Part shown: piece by piece, positions 54,498-64,000 of the stretch
Layout: each line of letters starts with the position of its first letter
Position numbering within the stretch: the first letter of the stretch is position 1
DNA from: Aspidiotus rigidus
Taxonomy: Eukaryota; Arthropoda; Insecta; Hemiptera; Diaspididae
Assembly: GCA_035079385.1 (NCBI GenBank)
Contig: JAVHKY010000028.1
Coordinates: forward strand, 8,370,001 to 8,434,000
Reading direction: 5' to 3'
Length of the DNA: 64,000 bases
The notes under the pieces: generated by a model
The model's input: only the letters and a program-made list of their open reading frames with translations
Told to the model about the DNA's origin: nothing
Databases searched by the model: none
Program-made: the position numbers and the translations under genes

Positions 54498-56767
54498 CCA
54501 GTGTTGCCAGATTATTTTTTCAAAAATCCGTATCCCCGCCATTTTTTTTCGTGTGCGTACGGATTTGTACGGATTTTTTTTCCCCAGTACGGATTTTGTA
54601 CGGATTTTTTTCAATAATGATATCAAGGTCTATCTGGTTTGTATTTGTCATACAACGAATTCTCTTGATCATCTCCTTTAATAATTAAGCTGAAGTCAAT
54701 CGTATTTATTCCCCATTATGATCAAAATTAGTTTCCGAGTTTCATTTTCATCATTCAAGAATATCAATAAGATGGATTAATAAATTAAAGGGAAAATTCC
54801 GAGTCAATCAGTTAATTGAATTAAAATAATATACAATATTTTCGCCTTATCTAAGGATAGTGTTATTATTAAGACTTATAGAAAAAAGCGGTATGCTTAT
54901 CTTCTTGCCACTTTGGTTGGAGTAAGTTGATTGAAATAATGAATCAGTTATAGAAGAAGGAAGGAACTGATGGAGATAGTTTTAGTTGTTACATAGTCTC
55001 CTTCGAATCCATTACGATTAAGCGATTCTCTCTTCAAGTAGTTTCTATGTATTGTAGATATAGTGTGACACTGACAACTAGTATAAATTGTACTATCTTT
55101 TCGAGTAAGACAGCACTATTGTTTTATGGGTAGAACTTTCATTAATTTTTCTCGATAAAATCATGAATTTTACTGTTCCAACTGTGAATCCCTTGATGAA
55201 GCCGTTGAAAAGACCATGGGAATATCATTTACTCTTGGTTGTGGATTATTCGGGCGAAGATTTGTAAGTACTTAACTTTTGACGATTAATCTTGAAAATT
55301 GTAGCTCATCTCCTAATTTGTGAAAATAACCTCGTGATACAGGGTTCAGAAATATCTAAGGGAAAAGAAGATTCCATTTTCATTATCGAATTTACAAAAC
55401 AAGCATACGTGTGTATGGAGAATGATCCGAGTTACTGATCCTGAGCTCAATCCAGTGAGTGGTTTGCCGAAAATGAGTTACGTGGAAAAAATTGTTCGTG
55501 TCCTTCCAAAGAGTCTAGAAAGAGTCCATGAAGGCAATATTGAAAAGAGGGTAGATCTAATCCTCAGCATTACAGAACAATTGAACGCGGATAAAACTAT
55601 GTGGATTGACGAAATAGCAGCAATTGAACAGGAAGATATCAAGAAGAGGAGTGTTCGTCCAACAGCGGAAATGATATTTGGAGCCGAGTGGTGGAAATAT
55701 TTCTAATAGTGACAAATTTTGTTTCACCTTTCAATCATTGATTACTGTTCAGTTTTAAAACTAAATTCTTCGGGTTTGAAAATTATTCGTATTGAAAAAT
55801 TATTCTAAAAATTTTTACAAAATTGCCGTAATACTTAGCATTGGTAGTCCTATATTTTGACTGAAATTCTCGTTGAAATGAATAAATAACTTTCGAATTT
55901 TCATTTTAAGAATTTATTATTCATTTGTAGGAAGATCAGAAATGAAAATAAAGTACAAAATGAGAACTTCAATTACTAATGTGCGCATTACATCAATCAG
56001 AAAGTCGATCCAGTATTTTGATTTCTTCAACAATTTGTTCTTCTTCAATCCACGTAGCTGTACTGGAGAACTTCAAGAACAAATGTAGGTATTGAAAACA
56101 GATAATATAAGGAGCTATAATATATCTCATATGAATACTAGCAAGTAGCAACGGTACCTTTAAAGAATTTTTCCATCCACGAAAATTCCTTCTCCCAATT
56201 AATATTGTAATACACCTCAGTGGTTTTACTAAAACCACTTTACAGTTAGATCAGGATTTGGTAGAGCAGTGGTAAGATCATCGATTAGAAAGTGACCTGG
56301 AGTTGGAGCCTACGGTTCATTGGTATCAGTCGATTCGAGAATTATGGACCACTGCTCCTCTCTGTCTCGTCGTCGTTCGCGCTAAAATTTTTTTGCTTGT
56401 TGTTGCGAGTTGAGTAACTGAACTAGCACAGCAGCGAGAAGGCTTGCCGCTCTTTTGTTCTTCATTACTGCCCGGGCCGTACGAAGCGATATTGACAGCG
56501 ATATTGACGTATCTACAAAATAATGATCTGCAGAAATGTTGTTATTCAGTGGTTGAGGGAGACCTTCTCTAGATCGTTATTCTGTAGATACGTCAATTTC
56601 GCTTTGTACTGGTTTCTTTGTTTAATTGTAAAATAGAAAACTTAGTCTGCTTAAAAAATCCGTACAATCCGTATTTTTCCCAAAAATCCGTACAAAAATC
56701 CGTACATTTCTACAAACTCCAAAAAATCCGTACATGTACGGATAAATCCGTACGTCTGGCAACACTG
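54498..56767 (+). mobile_element. Non-autonomous hAT element, 2.27 kb, carrying a small gene
   Basis: The left end is CCAGTGTTGCCAGA and the right end TCTGGCAACACTG. Flanks ACTGCAGT (54490-54497) and ACTGCACT (56768-56775) are an 8-bp duplication with one change. Both termini carry dense TCCGTAC/GTACGGA motifs (54520-54610 and 56655-56755), likely transposase binding sites. It has no transposase but a two-exon gene at 55163-55706. 55710-56640 has no gene I recognise. Confidence 0.8.
55163..55706 (+). CDS. Orphan 154-aa gene inside a non-autonomous hAT
   Basis: Exon 1 55163-55263 and exon 2 55343-55706, GT-AG with agreeing phase, no stop until TAA at 55704-55706. The product begins MNFTVPTVNPLMKPLKRPWE and has a helical charged middle and a C terminus with FGAEWWKYF. 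No transposase motif (no DDE, BED or hAT C-terminal domain) is present and no family is recognised. An intact frame inside an element without transposase suggests either recent capture or selection for a role in transposition. Confidence 0.5.
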
Positions 56768-56900
56768 ACTGCACTGAATCTATAGTTCTATACGAGGCTG
56801 CACTTGTATCGAAGTGTGCATGTGCAACAGGGAACAGGGCAACACGCAACAGTCTGCTCTGTGCAATGAATGTTCCACGCAAAATTATAAGAAAGAAAAA

Positions 56901-57315
56901 ATGATTCTTGACAGAAAGAGGAATACAACAAGAAATGATAAATACGATCTGAAATTGTACGTGAATAATGATGAAGAACGGTAAGTGAATTTTCAGTTCT
57001 ATGAAAGTTGAAATTTCATATCCTGTTTCGATACACATATTCAGAAGTCGGAACTACTGCACTACAAGATTGCTTCATAATTTTATAGGCTAATTCGTTG
57101 GATTCGCCATAATAACTTTGAAACACGTATGAACATCGATATTTCGAATCTTCCTCCCCAGCTTCTACATCTGAGCTGCGTGTGGGTTGCCATTCCTCGA
57201 AGTACAACACAAACCAGTCGCCAAACTTTACAACGTACCGGTAGAATTTACGCACGATTTTCCAGGATAAGTTTTCAGTCCCTTGTTGAGACACTGGATG
57301 AAGCAAAGGCTTCAA
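56901..57315. other. Unassigned frames in the 5' region of the hAT element
   Basis: On the plus strand an ATG at 56901 gives a short exon ending at a GTAAGT (56983), with an acceptor near 57044 and a stop soon after (about 42 aa). On the minus strand a 99-codon frame 57016-57315 is open (contains YVVKFGDWFVLYFEEWQP). Neither is recognised, and only one is likely to be real. The rest of 56776-57610 is untranslated. Confidence 0.2.
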
Positions 57316-57610
57316 GAATCATAGTGAAACTTCATTTAACTTTTTGTCAGCGGAGCTTATTCAACTAATTCTTACAACTTTCTACCAGTACGTAATAAGT
57401 TATTACAAGAGCAATGCAATAATTTCTTCATTTGTGATGATTGCTAAGGAATGATACATTTCTACAATGAATTTTTTCTACTTTTCAGAAAATCATTTAC
57501 AATCGCCTGTTATGATCTGTAATCCTTATCAGTTCGCAAATTTAGGGAAGACGCTGGTGAAGAATAAGTTACTGATTTTTATTCTACTTACTTTGCTGAT
57601 TGCTGAAAAC

Positions 57611-59989
57611 ATGGGGAAGTACGGAAAGTACGAAAAACATTACAATAAAGAATGGGAAGAAATGAAAGAATTTAAAGGTATGAAAGTTTCAATGTTTATT
57701 CTTCTCATGAGAATAAAAATGGCTTACAATGTCGAGCACGTATACTCATACTAATTAGTCTCGATGTTTAATTCTGCTCTGAGTATTGAAGTTTTGAAGA
57801 GTGGAATGAGTATAAATTTTTCTGGTATATTACGTTGAAGGTTGGTTGCGTCCTGTTCAAGATGATCGAACAAAAGCTTCGTGTACAGTATGCCGCAAGA
57901 CACTTCGAGCGCACAAAACAGATTTAAAAAAGCATTCGCGTACATCGCTTCATACAGACAAGATAAAAGCTTTAAATCCTCGAATTCAAGCAAGTATAGG
58001 TGAATACGAGTAACTCTTGCCCGCATTATTTTTGTTCAATGTTATTTGATGATTACCCATTTTCTATTATTCATTCGTATTACTTGTTCAGCTCCTATTG
58101 TAGTGATTTCGGAAAACTCTGTTATGAAGCGACGCGATCTGAGATTAGCAGCATTCATTGCATGTCATTCGTCAGTCCGTAGTATCGATCATCTAACGCC
58201 GATCTTGAATGAAGATTACAGTTTACCATCACGGGCTGAAGAATTACGTCTTCATCGAACAAAGTGCTGTGCTCTTACAGTGAATGTAATTTCACCCTGC
58301 CTATTAGAAGAAATCATATCTGAGGTAGGTGACCGGCCATATTCCATACTGTTAGATGAAAGTACGGATATATCAGACCAAAAACTCATCGCTTATTGCA
58401 TTCTTTACTACAACAATAAAATGAAAGATATGGTAGTCGACTTCTTAGGATTTTTGCAAGTTATATCCACTACTGCAAATGATCTATACGAGAATTTTAC
58501 CAGTTTTATTTCTAAAATGGGTTTGGATCTGAAGAAACTAGTCGGAATTGGAACAGATGGAGCTTCGTCCTTGTGTGGTAAAAATAATTCTTTATATACA
58601 AAATTGAGAGAACGGCTACCGAAATTGATCCTGATAAAATGTGTTTGTCACTCCTTACATCTGTGCTCAATGAAAGCTATGGCATGCATGCCAGCCTGTA
58701 TTGAATTTGTGATCAGAGAGACGCACAATTGGTTTTCACGCAGCGCCCTACGTTGGCACAAATATGAAGAAATATACAAATCGCTGAATAATAATGATGT
58801 ACCTAAAAAATTTCCAAGAATTGCTGCTACCCGTTGGTTATCCCATGAATCTTGTATCAAAACTATCTGCGACCAGTGGGACACTCTCATGGTGTATTTT
58901 CAGTCAGTAAAGAATGATCCAGCCATTCGTGAGGAGGGTGTATTTAAAGCAAGATTATTGGCGGATATTTTCAGTGACAAATCAAATTATTTACTCATGC
59001 TTTTCTTGAAATCTATTTTACAAGAAGTAAATAATGTCAATATCGAATTCCAGTCATCGAATGCAGAAATAACTAAACTATATGCAGATTTACATAAATT
59101 ATTGATCCAGTCAGCCCGGAAGATAATCCAACCGAAATATCTGAAAAGTACTGATTTTGTTGCACTTAAGAATGCTATTCAATTTACCAATAAACAATTT
59201 GGTAACTCACTTCTAAATTTAACTGATGTGGATTATGGAGATTCCTTTGAATCTGCTGTTAAGAATTTATCAAATATTCTAAAAAAAGAAGATATTCAGA
59301 AAGTGAGAGAAAGATGTCGCGATTTTATCAAGATTTTATGTCACAAAATGATTGAACGATTCCCAAATAATCTGCAAACAATAGAGAAACTGATAATATT
59401 TTTACCCAAAAATTGTTGTGGCCTGAATCAAAAACGTATTGAAGATCTTCCTTTAGAATTATCGAAGCAAGAAAATTCAGATATTATCAAAATCCAATGG
59501 AGGAAACTGGCATCTTTTTCCTTGGAAGAAATTTGTCAAGAAGCCAGTGTTGACCAAGATACAATATCTTCGGTAAAATTTTGGAATATAGTTGGTAACT
59601 TGACCAACGCTGTTGGAGAGAAATTTTTTTTGGAATTGGCAGATTTTGCCCTCACATGCCTAAGCATCCCAACCAGCAACGCAGCTGTTGAGAGAATCTT
59701 TAGTATTATGAATGCAGTCAAAACCAAGGCCAGGAACAGGTTGCAACTGAAAGCAATCAATGCAATTGTACGGATAAGAAACTATTTCATGGTGAGAAAC
59801 ATTTGTTGTAAGAAATTTGAACCATCTTCAAGGATGGTTCAAAAGCACAATGTCAACATGTATTCATATGGTCAGCATGTGGATGTGGAGGTGGAGAATA
59901 AAATAGATGAAGAAGAAGAAATACTAACGGCAATGGAGGAAGCTGCTGAGGTGATGGAAAGAATTCATAATATTGTTCAATGTGATTGA
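57611..59989 (+). CDS. hAT transposase, three exons, intact (707 aa)
   Basis: Exons 57611-57677, 57841-57999 and 58092-59989 have agreeing phases. Exon 1-2 carry a KYNKEW-like start and a BED-type finger (CTVCRKTL with HSRTSLH). The RNase-H-like core has ILLDESTDISDQ, GIGTDGASS and KCVCHSLHLC, and the hAT C-terminal domain has TSNAAVERIFSIMN. No stop or frameshift is seen, so this copy could encode active transposase. The stop codon lies within the first unit of the 100-bp array that follows. Confidence 0.9.
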
Positions 59990-60765
59990 TTATTAATTTA
60001 GTCTTAAGGAAAAAGCCATTATTATAGTTCTCAAAAATTTCTAGTTTTTTTTAGTGTTAAGATTTTATAATATTGTTCAATGTGATTATTAATTTAGTCT
60101 TAAGAAAAAAGCCACTAGGTATTATAGTTATCGGAAATTTCTAGTTTTTCTTTAGTGTTAAGATTTTATAATATTGTTCAATGTGATTATTAATTTAGTC
60201 TTAAGAAAAAAGCCACTAGGTATTATAGTTATCGGAAATTTCTAGTTTTTTTTAGTGTTAAGATTTTATAATATTGTTCAATGTGATTATTAATTTAGTC
60301 TTAAGAAAAAAGCCACTAGGTATTATAGTTATCGGAAATTTCTAGTTTTTTTTAGTGTTAAGATTTTATAATATTGTTCAATGTGATTATTAATTTAGTC
60401 TTAAGAAAAAAGCCACTAGGTATTATAGTTATCGGAAATTTCTAGTTTTTTTTAGTGTTAAGATTTTATAATATTGTTCAATGTGATTATTAATTTAGTC
60501 TTAAGAAAAAAGCCACTAGGTATTATAGTTATCGGAAATTTCTAGTTTTTTTTAGTGTTAAGATTTTATAATATTGTTCAATGTGATTATTAATTTAGTC
60601 TTAAGAAAAAAGCCACTAGGTATTATAGTTATCGGAAATTTCTAGTTTTTCTTTAGTGTTAAGATTTTATAATATTGTTCAATGTGATTGATTATTAATT
60701 TAGTCTTAAGGAAAAAGTCATTACAGTTATCAAAAACTTCTAGTTTTTTTTTAGTGTTAAGAAAA
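59966..60765. repeat. Tandem array of a 100-bp unit, about eight copies
   Basis: The anchor AGTGTTAAGATTTTATAATA recurs at 60053, 60154, 60254, 60354, 60454, 60554 and 60655. The five central units are almost identical and exactly 100 bases long; the end units are diverged. The first unit covers the last codons of the transposase gene. Confidence 0.95.
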
Positions 60766-61130
60766 AATATTGTTATTGTTCAGGTTGTGATTGCATGATT
60801 TATAATAAAAATGATAAAAATCTTCTGACCTGCGTAATTATTAAGAATTCTCTTTTTTGAGGTTTGCATCAGATAGAGCGTGAAATCAGAGTATTGCAGC
60901 CAGCCGAAAGCCGAAAGCCGAAAGCCGAATTCAGCCAAATTCCCGGCCATTAAGCCGAAAGCCGAAAGCCAGCTTTATGTTTACTCTTGGAAGCCGAAAG
61001 CCAAATTCAGCCGAATTTTTCCGGCTGATTTTCGGCTTATTTCTCATAGGCACAAAATGACGTGTGACACGCAGTTCTCGATCTTGTAGGCTGTAATCTG
61101 TATAGCAGGCTAGTAGCATGGATCTGAACT

Positions 61131-61265
61131 GAACCGCGTTATGCAAAAGCCATCCAAGCGACATTTTTTAAATCTGGTGAATGGGTACACTGTCGTAATG
61201 CATTTAAAGGTCTTTTCCCCAAAACGATGAAGTGTCGCTTGGACGGCTTTTGCATAACGCGGTTC
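61131..61265. mobile_element. 135-bp MITE with AACT target duplication
   Basis: Left arm GAACCGCGTTATGCAAAAGC, right arm its complement with one change over about 33 bases. AACT flanks both ends (61127-61130 and 61266-61269). No coding content. Confidence 0.85.
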
Positions 61266-61407
61266 AACTGGTGATCCCTGTTATTAGAGTCTACCTGTTA
61301 TAACCGGTACCATTAAATATTAATCGTGTTTTTGACATACTGTCTGCACTCCGTTCTCTGTTGCGTGCTTGTGTTGTGTGTATTCCCGGGCCCCGGCGAT
61401 TTTCAAA

Positions 61408-64000
61408 ATGGGTCGTCATAAAGAATCGACAATCAGAAAATTCTTTATTTACGAAAAGAATACTAATAAAAGCAGGTGTCAATTAACAGTTGAAGAACTT
61501 ATTGACGAAAACGCAGAGGAAGATGATGTTCAACCACCTTCAAAATGCGACGTCAGCTTGAACGTAAGTTAATTCATAATTGCTACTTTAATGTACCTAA
61601 CACAATTGAGATACTAACGGTATACTTTTATGCGTACTTACTCTCTATCCATATTTTCAGGGGAGTAAAGTGACAAATCTGAAGCACCATGCTCAGAGTA
61701 AGCACCCAAAAGCCTGGGCTAAGTACACTCAAGAAGAAGAAAACACTTTGCCAAAAGCTAAGAAATTCAAGTCGTCAAACCCGTCTGATGATCAGACTAA
61801 TAAAGGTTTAATCACTTCTCACTTTCAACTGTCCTCAAAAGTCGTAAAAGTGCAGCTAGATGAAAATCGTCTAAGAGAATCTATCGTGAAAATGGTGACA
61901 GTTGACTCTAGACCTCTAACCATGGTGAACGACGAGTGGTTTCGTTTATTCGTGGAGCCTTATGAGAAAAGCCTTCATATAACTGTAAACTATCGTTATG
62001 TGCTGAAATGTATTGATGATGCGTACGAGAACTTGGTTTCATTTTTGAAAAAGATAATGGCGAATAAGTTGTTTTCGCTAAAAGCTGATTGTGTGACAAG
62101 ATTAGATCGATCGTTCATCGGAATAAACATTCAGTTCGTACATGAGGCCGGAATTGTCATCGTTACACTCGGAACCACAGAGTTACTGAATCGCCATACC
62201 CAAGGCTACTTGAAAAATACAATTGTTAACGCGTTAAAAAAGTACGGTATGACTATACACCAGGTATACACCATAACCACGGACAACGGAGCTGATCTTT
62301 GTGCTGCGGCTAGATTAATACAGAAAATTTCAAACGCAAAGCCTTCATCTTCATCTTCGACAGAAGTTCCTTCCAGTGACAATATTTCCGCTTTGCTTTC
62401 CGATGATGAATGGGATGATGATTTAGAGTACAATTATCATGATCCAGATGAAGGAGAGCTGGAAAAGCTAATAATGGATACGGAATTGGAAGGTAATAGT
62501 AACACTGACGCTGAAGAAACCCTTAACAATATTGAGAATGTTTTATGTGATGGCAATGTAATCATCAGTAAGTTTATTATTTTATTTTCTACTCTAAGTC
62601 TGAATTGTGTCATTTAGTAATTCACATATTTGCTTTCTTCAGACGTACGTTGTGCTTCTCATAAACTTCAACTGGCGGTCCTGGACCTATTCAAGAATAA
62701 AGACAATCCTCTGATTGAAAATCATTTGAATATCGTTGCCAAGGGTAGAGCGGTTGTCAAATCTCTGAGAAAGCCTACAATGGCTAGTTTACGAAGAAGA
62801 CATAAACTACTGAAACCTAAACTTGACTGTGATACAAGGTAGGCTAGGAAGGCTATAATTCAGCGGATTGCTGTAATCATGATTTACAATCACATTGTAC
62901 GTGAGAATATATTCATATGTATTGTATCCTTCAGATGGAGCTCGACGTATGAAATGTTGAAGATATTGTTCACACATTATGAGCAGTTTTGTAAAGATTA
63001 TTCTGCGGTGAATTCGGAATTGTTTCTTAGTGATACAGATTGGAGCATCATTGGGGAAATAGTCATATGTCTGGAGCCAGTTGCTAAAGCATGCACCAAA
63101 TTACAAAGACATGATATAACTATAAGTGACATTTACATGATTTTCAACGTGTGCATACTGGAAATTGGAGAAATAGGTACGTTTTTCTAGTCTGTTTCAA
63201 TCAGTTTGTTTGTATTATTGTAATAATGGTACTTGGATTAGTAATATAACGGCAGTCAACTTTAGGAAGTGCTTTTGGACAAGAAATGGTGAACTGTTTG
63301 ATCGAAAGAAAAGAACAGGTATTTGACCACAACGTTTTCAAAGCAGCCATATACCTCGACCCCAGGTTCCACTTTGAGTTGAGTGATATAGATCGAGAAT
63401 GCGCGATTCAGCATTTAATTTGGCTGCATAAGAAGATAAAAGGTCTTAACTTCATTAAGAGGAAGTATTTTACTTCTATTATTCTATATCATTTTAAATA
63501 ATTAATAAGATATATTTTCCTTTCCTGGTAGGTTTGGACAGTATGCAGCAGGAGAGCGTAGTAGAGAATGAGGAAGTTGTTTCAGAGTCAGAAGAATCAA
63601 GTTCATTACCTGAATTAGATCACTGGGAAGCGCGATGGGAATCCATATTGCATTATAGACGTGCAAAGAAGATAATTGATGAACGCTGCATACCATCATG
63701 CGAGGATTTTGAAAGTCAGTGTCGGACTCTCAAATTCCCAGAGAAAGTAAAATTGACTGTAAATGTTCTCCACTTTTGGGAGAGGTACCAAGAAAAATAT
63801 CCTTTCCTGTATAAAGTCGCCCAGGTGGTGTTTGGCGCCCCTGGAACACAGGTGAGCGTTGAAAGATTATTTTCTCTGCTTCATGACCTGTTGTCTCCCA
63901 GGAGGTACAATTTAAAAGCCGAGCAAATTTGTAAGATTCTATTCCTAAAATTGAATTTAAAAGCGTTGTTCAAGTTGCGAGGAGGGGAAAATTTTTACCG
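61408..64000 (+). CDS. hAT transposase with BED-type finger, partial at window end
   Basis: Exons 61408-61563, 61661-62567, 62643-62838, 62935-63176, 63266-63442 and from 63532 onward, all in phase with no stop. It starts MGRHKESTIRKFFIYEKN, with a BED-like finger completed by exon 2 (KVTNLKHHAQSKH). The core has YTITTDNGAD and CASHKLQLAV. The hAT C-terminal domain (GTQVSVERLFS) is reached at about 63850. The stop codon lies beyond the window. Intron sites match the transposase at 13608 except for one missing intron. It appears intact over the visible part. Confidence 0.88.

Larger units (their letters stand above)
54267..60886 (+). mobile_element. hAT transposon (left end clear, right end not found)
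   Basis: The left end reads CAGGGCTGCCAAGTTGGGCG at 54267. Repeated TTGGGC-GA/CTACTT motifs follow to 54405. The transposase gene is at 57611-59989 and a 100-bp tandem array lies beyond it. No matching right end is present before the next hAT starts at 60887, so it may be truncated or lie past that element. A non-autonomous hAT is nested at 54498-56767. Confidence 0.6.
60887..64000 (+). mobile_element. BED-finger hAT transposon, left end and body, continues past the window
   Basis: The left end is CAGAGTATTGCAGCC at 60887, followed by AGCCGAAAGCC repeats to 60985, similar in style to the hAT at 11192. The right end is outside the window. It carries a six-exon transposase and a small MITE at 61131. 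The two hATs are related families, judged by protein and intron positions. Confidence 0.75.

Noticed and set aside
60053..60765. CRISPR array
   Set aside because: The repeats are contiguous 100-bp units without unique spacers, in a eukaryotic sequence.

Overview
The window is eukaryotic and AT-rich. Genes are split by short GT-AG introns, and most of the sequence is transposable elements nested inside one another. The mix (pogo/Tigger-like, BED-finger hAT, CMC-type, Ty3/gypsy, Ty1/copia, a LINE tail, and a Polinton/adintovirus-like gene block) fits an arthropod genome, most likely a sternorrhynchan hemipteran. That placement is inference. Nothing points to a prokaryote: no operons, ribosome binding sites, CRISPR arrays or tRNA/rRNA genes were recognised.

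Layout. 1-4.6 kb: repeat-rich flank with tandem arrays, a foldback, a MITE and the possible 3' end of a small Ser-rich gene. 4.7-10.6 kb: a decayed gag-like gene split by a 4.7 kb pogo element (TA target duplication). 10.6-54 kb: a dissected virus-like element. Removing a 6.8 kb hAT, a 1.1 kb pogo deletion derivative, a 2.2 kb copia remnant, a 5.0 kb pogo element, a 15.2 kb gypsy (itself holding an 11.1 kb CMC-type element) and a 1.0 kb pogo MITE leaves about 12 kb. Its gene order is: C2H2/OTU-like gene (-), membrane protein (+), small acidic protein (+), zinc-finger protein (+), then on the minus strand a capsid-like gene, a 93-aa small protein, an A32-like packaging ATPase, a protein-primed PolB and a SAP-repeat protein. 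54.3-60.9 kb: a hAT element with an intact 707-aa transposase, itself invaded by a 2.3 kb non-autonomous hAT that carries an orphan 154-aa gene, and ending in a 100-bp tandem array. 60.9-64 kb: a second BED hAT, running off the window.

How it fits together. The viral block has a compact, virus-style layout: each downstream minus-strand gene has its own TATA box lying over the last codons or the stop codon of the gene before it. The PolB is one uninterrupted 1595-aa frame with SAP-like repeats, a Cys-rich region and a J-domain-like HPDKGG motif ahead of the exonuclease and polymerase motifs. No Polinton-type integrase or protease was found here. Several insertion edges are exact, with 2, 5 or 8 bp target duplications, so the order of insertions can be reconstructed. 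Product names rest on motif recognition, not database searches.
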